Source of the DNA: SAR92 clade bacterium H231
Lineage (GTDB): Bacteria > Pseudomonadota > Gammaproteobacteria > Pseudomonadales > Porticoccaceae
Direction of reading: 5' to 3'
DNA: 64,000 bases
NCBI GenBank assembly: GCA_025153775.1
Contig: JAOALC010000003.1
Coordinates: forward strand, 124,001-188,000
The position numbers were made by a program, and so were the translations under genes. The notes under the pieces were generated by a model, which saw nothing but the letters and a program-made list of their open reading frames with translations, ran no database searches and was not told the origin of the DNA. Shown here piece by piece: positions 58,156-64,000 of the stretch. The stretch's first letter is position 1. Each line of letters starts with the position of its first letter.

Positions 58156-59619
58156 ATGACTCAGAATACCATGGAGCTGCTGCCCTACGAGTTTGCTCGC
58201 GTCAATCGCCTGTTGCTGCAGAGCGATAAGGGAAATCTGCTGCTGGCGCCAGATGCGCCTGACTGGGCAGTGGCTGAGGTCAGCCGTGCCGCTGGTGGCA
58301 ATCTGTCGGTCAGTGCTGTGGCTGATGAGGAATTTGATGCGGTGCTCAGTCAGGTCTATGCAGGCAAGCAGGGCTCCTCTGAGTCGGTAATGGAAGATAT
58401 CAAAGACTTTGTGGATCTGGAGTCGGCCGCTGCCGAGCTGGAGGAAGTGGGTGATCTTCTCGACGCTGAAAATGATGCCCCTATAGTGCGACTGCTCAAT
58501 GCCATCCTGGCCGAGTCGCTCAAAGAAAATGCCTCTGATATTCATATTGAACCCTATGAAAAAGAAGCCCTGGTGCGCTTCCGTCTGGATGGCGTGCTGA
58601 GAACTGTACTCAGCCCCTCAATTCAGATTGCGCCACTGCTTATCTCGCGCATCAAAGTGATGTCCAAGCTAGATATTGCCGAGCGACGCCTGCCCCAGGA
58701 TGGCCGCATGAGCGTGCGCCTGGGTGGTCGAAGCATTGATCTGCGAATCTCTACCATGCCCTCCAGCCATGGTGAACGGGTGGTAATGCGCCTGCTGGAC
58801 AAGGATGCAGGTAAGCTACAGACAGACGACCTGGGCATGGCTGCCAGCACCAGGGCCGAACTGGAAGAGCTGGTCTCTCGTCCCCACGGCATTATTCTGG
58901 TCACTGGCCCCACAGGCTCAGGTAAAACCACAACTCTGTATGCGGCTCTGCAGCAGATGGATCGCCAGGAACGCAATATTATGACGGTCGAAGACCCGGT
59001 GGAATACGATCTGCCCGGTATCAGCCAGACTCAGATCAACCTGCGCGCCGGCATGACCTTTGCGCGTGGGCTGCGGGCCATTTTGCGTCAGGATCCTGAT
59101 GTGATCCTGATCGGCGAGATTCGCGACGGTGAGACCGCGGAAATTGCGACCCAAGCCAGTTTGACCGGCCATCTGGTGTTGTCGACCCTGCACACTAATA
59201 CAGCCGCCGGAGCCATTACCAGGCTTCAGGATTTAGGGGTTGATAGTTTTCTGCTGGCATCCACTGTGCGCGGTATTCTGTCCCAGCGACTGATGCGCAA
59301 ACTCTGCGGCCACTGTAGGCAAGAGGTGCAGGCCGATGAATTTAATCGCAACCTTTTAAAACTTGAACCTGGCGCTAGCATCTATCAGTCTAAAGGCTGC
59401 GCAGAGTGCAACAATACAGGCTTCTCTGGTCGTCAGGCTATGTTCGAGCTGGTGACAGTGGATCCGTCGCTGCAATCTTTAATCCACGAAAATGCGGGTG
59501 AAATTGAGATTGAAGAGTCTATTCGCCAGCGTGTTCCCAGTATTCGTGATGCTGGCTTCGAGTTGGTGCGCCAGGGCGTCACCACTGTCGAAGAAGTGCT
59601 TCGCGTTACCAGCGTCTAA
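58156..59619 (+). CDS. gspE: Type II secretion ATPase GspE
   Basis: Cytosolic hexameric ATPase that powers the type II secretion pseudopilus. 487 residues: an N-terminal domain (about 1-130), then the catalytic domain with Walker A GPTGSGKTTTLYA, an Asp box, Walker B ILIGEIRDGETAE and the His box TGHLVLSTLHTNTA. The zinc-binding CGHC with CAEC (CM domain) separates GspE from PilT. AGAGG precedes the ATG by seven bases. gspC and gspD, usually upstream, are not here; the intergenic region before it shows no clear promoter. Confidence 0.95.
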   Translation: MTQNTMELLPYEFARVNRLLLQSDKGNLLLAPDAPDWAVAEVSRAAGGNLSVSAVADEEFDAVLSQVYAGKQGSSESVMEDIKDFVDLESAAAELEEVGDLLDAENDAPIVRLLNAILAESLKENASDIHIEPYEKEALVRFRLDGVLRTVLSPSIQIAPLLISRIKVMSKLDIAERRLPQDGRMSVRLGGRSIDLRISTMPSSHGERVVMRLLDKDAGKLQTDDLGMAASTRAELEELVSRPHGIILVTGPTGSGKTTTLYAALQQMDRQERNIMTVEDPVEYDLPGISQTQINLRAGMTFARGLRAILRQDPDVILIGEIRDGETAEIATQASLTGHLVLSTLHTNTAAGAITRLQDLGVDSFLLASTVRGILSQRLMRKLCGHCRQEVQADEFNRNLLKLEPGASIYQSKGCAECNNTGFSGRQAMFELVTVDPSLQSLIHENAGEIEIEESIRQRVPSIRDAGFELVRQGVTTVEEVLRVTSV

Positions 59620-59624
59620 CTGCT

Positions 59625-60833
59625 ATGCCAGTCTTTGATTATTCCGCCTACAACTCCGCCGGCAAACTGGTTGACGGGGTGGTTACAGCTGAGTCTGAGC
59701 GCCATGCGCGGCGTCTGCTAAAAGATAAAAACCTCTTGCCGTCTACAGTGGCTGAAGCCAGTCAGGCCGTGCGCTCAGGTATTGGCCGCAGTCGAGGGGC
59801 GCGGGTTAATAACTTTGATTTATCTCTGCTTTTGCAGCAGCTGGCGATCCTGATTCAGTCGGGGCTGCCCCTTGAAGATGCCCTGCGTATGACCATTGAG
59901 CAGGCAGAGACTGACAAACAGCGGCGCATGGTAGAGAGCTGGCGCAGTGAGATCGTTGAGGGTCGGAGCTTCTCTGAAGCCCTGCGACGCTCGCCCTATA
60001 AAATCCCACTGGCGGTGATTGCCGGCATTGGGGTGGGCGAAGAGAGCGGACATCTAGATCGGGTTATGTTACGCCTGGCTGAGGATCTGGAAACCAGTGC
60101 CGAAAACCGCAAAACTGTCACCAGGGCTCTTATATATCCAGCCACATTGGTGGGCACCTCCATTATTGTAGTGGCCATTATGATGGTTTGGGTGGTGCCC
60201 AAAATCACCGCTATCTTTGATAGCTCCAACAGGGAATTGCCCTTTATCACTCAGGTGGTAATTGGTCTCAGTAATTTTACCCAGCAGTATGGGCTCTATC
60301 TGCTAGCGGCCGTTATTGCTGGCTTTTTAGTGTTTGCTCGACTGATGCGCGACCAGATTCGCCGTCAGCGCTGGCATGAGATAATTTTAAATATGCCTGG
60401 CCTGGGGCGCTGGACACGCATGGCCAACATTGCTGATTGGTCGCGCAGTTTGGGCGTATTGCTCAACAATGGTGTGCCCGCACTTGCTGCGCTGAAAATT
60501 TCCTCTGCGGTGGTCAGCAACCTACATCTGCGCAGCAAAATGGAAGCTGTAACCGAGAGTATGCGTCGCGGCAGCAGTCTGCAAAAAGCACTCGAAGAGC
60601 AACAGGTGGGCAGTGGCTTTTTGATTCATATGGTTGGCAGCGGTGAAGCCTCTAGCGAGCTGGACAAAATGTTGATGCGGGTGGCTGATTACTACTCCCT
60701 GAGACTAGCCAACGCGATAGAGGTATTCTTAAAGCTGATCAATCCAATTCTGATTATTTTTATGGGAATGATAATTCTGTCAGTGGTTGCAGCAGTGATG
60801 CTGCCCATTATGGATATGAACAATATGGTCTAG
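59625..60833 (+). CDS. gspF: Type II secretion inner membrane platform protein GspF
   Basis: Polytopic inner-membrane protein on which GspE acts. 402 residues with two related T2SSF domains (about 70-195 and 275-395) and three membrane segments (about 170-190, 220-240 and 375-395). LLLQQLAILIQSGLPLEDAL and GVGEESGHLDRVMLRLAEDLE are the signatures. It starts five bases after gspE. Confidence 0.96.
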   Translation: MPVFDYSAYNSAGKLVDGVVTAESERHARRLLKDKNLLPSTVAEASQAVRSGIGRSRGARVNNFDLSLLLQQLAILIQSGLPLEDALRMTIEQAETDKQRRMVESWRSEIVEGRSFSEALRRSPYKIPLAVIAGIGVGEESGHLDRVMLRLAEDLETSAENRKTVTRALIYPATLVGTSIIVVAIMMVWVVPKITAIFDSSNRELPFITQVVIGLSNFTQQYGLYLLAAVIAGFLVFARLMRDQIRRQRWHEIILNMPGLGRWTRMANIADWSRSLGVLLNNGVPALAALKISSAVVSNLHLRSKMEAVTESMRRGSSLQKALEEQQVGSGFLIHMVGSGEASSELDKMLMRVADYYSLRLANAIEVFLKLINPILIIFMGMIILSVVAAVMLPIMDMNNMV

Positions 60834-60898
60834 TGTGTTCTGCTGTAAAAAGCACTGCAGAAAAGGCCGAACAGATAGATAACATTTAGGTGTAAAAA

Positions 60899-61327
60899 AT
60901 GGTGAATAGTAAAACAAACCGGGGTTTTACCCTGATTGAAATGATGGTTGTAGTGGTGGTGATCGCACTGTTGGGTGCCATGATCGGACCCACTCTGTTT
61001 AGTAAGGTGCAGCAGGCAGAAGAAACCCGAGTGGCCCAGGATATCAGAGTGATCGAGAGCGCCCTCAAATTTTATCGCCTGGATAATTATCGCTATCCCA
61101 CCCAGGCCCAGGGGCTGGAGTCTCTAGTCAAACCACCGGCTACCGGCGCTGACAAATGGAATGGCCCCTATTTGGAGAAACTGCCAGAGGACCCCTGGGG
61201 TGTTGCCTACGGTTATCAAAACCCTGGCACCCACGGCAAAGACGTGGAGATCTTTACCCTGGGAGTGGACGGTCAGCAGGGTGGTGAAGGTTCTAATAAA
61301 GACTGGGGAAACTGGAATATCAAGTGA
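60899..61327 (+). CDS. gspG: Type II secretion major pseudopilin GspG
   Basis: Main subunit of the pseudopilus. The prepilin leader MVNSKTNRG is cut before FTLIEMMVVVVVIALLG, with Glu at mature position 5. 142 residues; the conserved LDNYRYPTQAQGLESLV, LPEDPWGVAYGYQNPG and a C-terminal calcium-site region (FTLGVDGQQGGEGSNKDWGNW) are typical. It lies 65 bases after gspF, the largest gap in the set. Confidence 0.97.
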   Translation: MVNSKTNRGFTLIEMMVVVVVIALLGAMIGPTLFSKVQQAEETRVAQDIRVIESALKFYRLDNYRYPTQAQGLESLVKPPATGADKWNGPYLEKLPEDPWGVAYGYQNPGTHGKDVEIFTLGVDGQQGGEGSNKDWGNWNIK

Positions 61328-61364
61328 GTAATCACTTCGATTTTCAGTCTCTATTGGTCTGAGT

Positions 61365-61943
61365 ATGGTTGCCGGTAAGCGCCAGCGGGGCTTTACCCTT
61401 ATCGAGCTGTCTGTAGTGGTCATGATTGTGGCTACCATGGCCGCCATGAGTGTATTGGCCATCAATCAGGCCTTTGATCGCCGCTACTCCAGTGAGGCTG
61501 ACAGGCTGCTGGTGTGGCTGGAGCAGCTGGCTGAGTATTCGGCGCTGCAGGGCGCCGCCTACGGAGTGATTACCGAGACCCCGGAAGCATCTGATCTAGC
61601 ACAGCTGCGCGCTGTTATCTACTATCGCAAGCGCTGGGTGGCTGTAACAGCACCTCAGCCATTTGAACTGTCCGATGATGCCCGCGTGGAATGGCAGATA
61701 GAACTGGACGAAGAGGATCAGTTATTGCCCCAGCAAGAGCAGCAGAGCAGAGATCTGGTGGGTCTGGGCACAATGGATACGGAGCCGGAAAAACTGCTGC
61801 TGCCATATATGGCGTTTTTGCCCGATGGCTATATTGAGCCCCAGGGTGATATGCGTCTGAGTTTCAGCTCTACGGATTTGGAGTTTAACTATTACTGGGG
61901 AGAGGCTGGAGCCAGACTCTCGATGGAGCGCTTGCAGCCATGA
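61365..61943 (+). CDS. gspH: Type II secretion minor pseudopilin GspH
   Basis: 192 residues. The leader MVAGKRQRG is cut before FTLIELSVVVMIVATMAAM. The rest is weakly conserved, with a GspH-like pattern of a helix followed by beta-strands. The call rests on the N-terminal motif and the position after gspG and before gspI, which it overlaps by four bases. Confidence 0.88.
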   Translation: MVAGKRQRGFTLIELSVVVMIVATMAAMSVLAINQAFDRRYSSEADRLLVWLEQLAEYSALQGAAYGVITETPEASDLAQLRAVIYYRKRWVAVTAPQPFELSDDARVEWQIELDEEDQLLPQQEQQSRDLVGLGTMDTEPEKLLLPYMAFLPDGYIEPQGDMRLSFSSTDLEFNYYWGEAGARLSMERLQP

Positions 61944-62347
61944 GTTATTACCCCAAAACTAGGTCAGCCGCAGGATTTACTTTAATTGAGGTTGTGGTGG
62001 CACTGGCCATCCTGAGCTGGGTGCTGGGAGGTGCCCTGTATCTGGTGCAGCAATATGCTGACGAGCGGTTAAAGTTGCGCCAGGGTTTTTTTGCCACTCA
62101 GGTCTCCTGGAACCGATTGCTGGAACGCTACCAGGACTCTCAGGGCTGGGTGCCAGATTCAGACCGCAGCAGCAGACAAACCAAGGGTATCGAGGATCAA
62201 ATTGACCAGTCCTGGCGCTGGGAGATGAAGGTTGAGTCGGCCATGGGTGAGGACCTCTATCGCTATGAGGTCAAGGCTGGACCAGAGGGTAGCGCTAGGT
62301 TCTCAGGCTCTCTGGCGCTCTATCTTGTCGGCAAGCCGAGCTCATGA
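61940..62347 (+). CDS. gspI: Type II secretion minor pseudopilin GspI
   Basis: 135 residues. The leader MSYYPKTRSAAG is cut before FTLIEVVVALAILSWVLGG. The downstream part (QVSWNRLLERYQDSQGW) fits the small GspI pseudopilin of the tip complex. It starts by ATGA overlap with gspH and also overlaps gspJ. Confidence 0.9.
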   Translation: MSYYPKTRSAAGFTLIEVVVALAILSWVLGGALYLVQQYADERLKLRQGFFATQVSWNRLLERYQDSQGWVPDSDRSSRQTKGIEDQIDQSWRWEMKVESAMGEDLYRYEVKAGPEGSARFSGSLALYLVGKPSS

Positions 62348-62952
62348 GCAGGCATAGCGAGGGCGGTTTTACCCTGATTGAAACAGTGGTTTCAATGCTG
62401 TTGCTAGCGGTGATGTCAGTGCTTTCCTATCAGGCCGTGGATGCGGTGCTGGCCACCAATGAGCGCAGCCGTCAGGGCCTGGCCGAAGAGGCGAGCCTGC
62501 AGCGAGCCTGGCAAATTATAGGTAGGGATATTATGCATCTGCGAGCACGGCCTTTTGTCGATGGCCTGGGCATGCGCGAACCAGCCTATGTCACGGATAG
62601 AAGTGAATTTGGTGTGCGCTTTAGCCGTGGCGGCGGACCCATGGTTAAGTCCAACCCCAGCGGGCTGCGCCGGGTCGAATACAGCATCAACCGCGAGCAA
62701 CAGTTGCAGCGCCAGTCCTGGGCAATAACCCAGTCTCCCCGGCAGTCTGAGGGCAGCATATTAATCCTTATGGACAATGTGGATGAGGTGGTTTTCGAAC
62801 ATCTCACCAAGGATTTTTTCTACAGCCCCGACTGGCCGCCAATCAATGAAACTCACAGCCTGAGCAGTCTGCCAAAAATGATTCGCGTGACTATCACAGT
62901 CGACGGGCTGGGTGAGAGTTCGCGACTGTTTCCCGGCCTGGTAGCCCAATGA
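62344..62952 (+). CDS. gspJ: Type II secretion minor pseudopilin GspJ
   Basis: 202 residues. The leader MSRHSEGG is cut before FTLIETVVSMLLLAVMSVLSYQAVD. EEASLQRAWQIIGRDIMHLRARP is the conserved GspJ segment, and RRVEYSINREQQLQRQSW and LPKMIRVTI also fit. Tip-complex subunit with GspI and GspK; its start and stop overlap both neighbours by four bases. Confidence 0.93.
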   Translation: MSRHSEGGFTLIETVVSMLLLAVMSVLSYQAVDAVLATNERSRQGLAEEASLQRAWQIIGRDIMHLRARPFVDGLGMREPAYVTDRSEFGVRFSRGGGPMVKSNPSGLRRVEYSINREQQLQRQSWAITQSPRQSEGSILILMDNVDEVVFEHLTKDFFYSPDWPPINETHSLSSLPKMIRVTITVDGLGESSRLFPGLVAQ

Positions 62953-64000
62953 GCAGGCTCCAGAGCGGTCGGTATCCCGGGCGTCAGACAGGCGTTGCTC
63001 TGCTGGCCGCGCTTATTTTGATGTTAGCTCTGGTGATCACCATGGGTAATATTTTTTATCGCCATCAGATTGATGTCTCTCAGGCTACAGGTGCTCGGCA
63101 TACGGATCAGGCTATTCTTCTGGCTATCAGTGGGGAAAACTGGGCAAAGCAGCTGCTGAGCGACAGCAGTGACGACCGCGGTGTCGATCATTTTGAGGAA
63201 GACTGGGCCCAGGCCATGCCAATGCTACCCGTGGAGGGCGGCACCCTGACAGGCTGTCTGTCAGATTTGCAGGGTCGAATTAATCTCAATAACTTTAGTG
63301 GCTACACCAGCCAGACACTAAAAGCAGAGATGGGTGCAGATACCAGCGGCTATGCCAGGGTTTGGGAGGCATTGCTGGTCTCGTTGGAGATTGTCGCAGA
63401 CCCGTCCCGCTCGGCGACCATTATCGACTGGCTGGACCCAGACTCAGAATTAATTAATAGCTGGGGCGCGGAGCAGATTGATTACGACGGCTATACGCCG
63501 CCGCGGGTGCCGGCTAACGGGCTAATTACCGATACCACAGAGTTGGCGGCCATAGGTAGCTATCAGGTGGCGGAGGTACAGCGTCTTTTACCCTGGATAA
63601 GTGCACTGCCGCGCGTTACCCCAATCAATATCAACACCGCCTCCACCCAGCTACTGACAGCTCTGGGAGGCAGTATGGGTCTTGAGTTTGAGCAGATGGT
63701 TAGTGAGCAGCGGCCGTTTAGCTCTGTGGATGCATTTCATCAATTTATAGCTGAGCGCACCCAGTTGGCTCTGCCCCTGGTAAAAACCCGTTGGCCCGTC
63801 ACTGTTGTCGGGGTGAACTCCAATTACTTTGAACTTTATTTAGAAGTGACATTGGGGGAGGCACGCATCGAAGTAAAAAGTATAATGGACAGAGCCGGGC
63901 TCACAGAGCCAGTGATACTGGCCCGGGAAATTACCATGGTGCCGGCGAGATTACCGAAACCGGCTTCCTCAGCACTGGATGAACTGTTTGACGACAGCTC
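62949..64000 (+). CDS. gspK: Type II secretion minor pseudopilin GspK (partial, cut by window end)
   Basis: Caps the pseudopilus. The leader MSRLQSGRYPGRQTG is cut before VALLAALILMLALVITMGN; as usual for GspK, no Glu is present at mature position 5. GCLSDLQGRINLNNF and IDWLDPDSE are conserved, with a helix-hairpin-helix-like INTASTQLLTALGG further on. The frame is open for 350 codons to the window edge. It starts by ATGA overlap with gspJ. Confidence 0.93.
   Translation, partial: MSRLQSGRYPGRQTGVALLAALILMLALVITMGNIFYRHQIDVSQATGARHTDQAILLAISGENWAKQLLSDSSDDRGVDHFEEDWAQAMPMLPVEGGTLTGCLSDLQGRINLNNFSGYTSQTLKAEMGADTSGYARVWEALLVSLEIVADPSRSATIIDWLDPDSELINSWGAEQIDYDGYTPPRVPANGLITDTTELAAIGSYQVAEVQRLLPWISALPRVTPININTASTQLLTALGGSMGLEFEQMVSEQRPFSSVDAFHQFIAERTQLALPLVKTRWPVTVVGVNSNYFELYLEVTLGEARIEVKSIMDRAGLTEPVILAREITMVPARLPKPASSALDELFDDS

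Overview
The window is a chromosomal housekeeping region of a gammaproteobacterium. The order tRNA-Thr/Tyr/Gly/Thr-tuf-tRNA-Trp-secE-nusG-rplKAJL-rpoBC, then the str, S10, spc and alpha ribosomal operons, and the lptD-surA-pdxA-ksgA-apaGH, miaB-phoH-ybeY-corC-lnt and leuS-lptE-holA blocks are all gammaproteobacterial. The 407-residue EF-Tu with an insertion after NKAD, the type III pantothenate kinase, the AmgK/MurU peptidoglycan recycling pair beside lptD, and a roughly 50% GC look suggest a Pseudomonas-like or, more likely, a marine Cellvibrionales-type organism (SAR92/Porticoccaceae or a relative). That placement is inference from remembered family features, not from a search.

Layout. 1-1177: end of birA, then coaX. 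1294-4466: tRNA cluster, first tuf, tRNA-Trp, secE, nusG. 4594-15511: rplKA, rplJL and rpoBC. 15565-18824: str operon (rpsL, rpsG, fusA). 18936-21020: a second elongation factor G on the opposite strand, separating fusA from the second tuf. 21389-36478: tuf and complete S10, spc and alpha operons, ending in a strong terminator. 36561-43434 (minus): apaH, apaG, ksgA, pdxA, surA, lptD. 43580-47302 (plus): amgK, murU, a VanZ-like gene, a DUF2007 gene and a DASS-type anion transporter. 47307-57492 (minus): holA, lptE, leuS, an exported peroxiredoxin, lnt, corC, ybeY, phoH, miaB. 57635 to the end (plus): a DUF1820 gene and type II secretion genes gspE-F-G-H-I-J-K, the last cut by the window edge.

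Most of the window makes the transcription and translation machinery and is probably under growth-rate control. Several promoters (tRNA cluster, str, tuf, S10, alpha, fusA2) share a GC-rich stretch right after the -10 box, as expected for stringently controlled promoters. The rest serves the cell envelope: LPS assembly (LptD, LptE), outer-membrane protein folding (SurA), lipoprotein acylation (Lnt), wall recycling (AmgK, MurU) and protein secretion (Gsp).

I did not find a clear new defence, mobile or biosynthetic system, CRISPR array, transposase or prophage. The oddest items are a direct repeat that begins inside the 3' end of tRNA-Tyr and encloses four small hairpins (compare the E. coli tyrT repeats), an in-frame 21-base minisatellite in coaX, the inverted second EF-G gene inside the str/tuf region, and several perfect inverted repeats at or near promoters.
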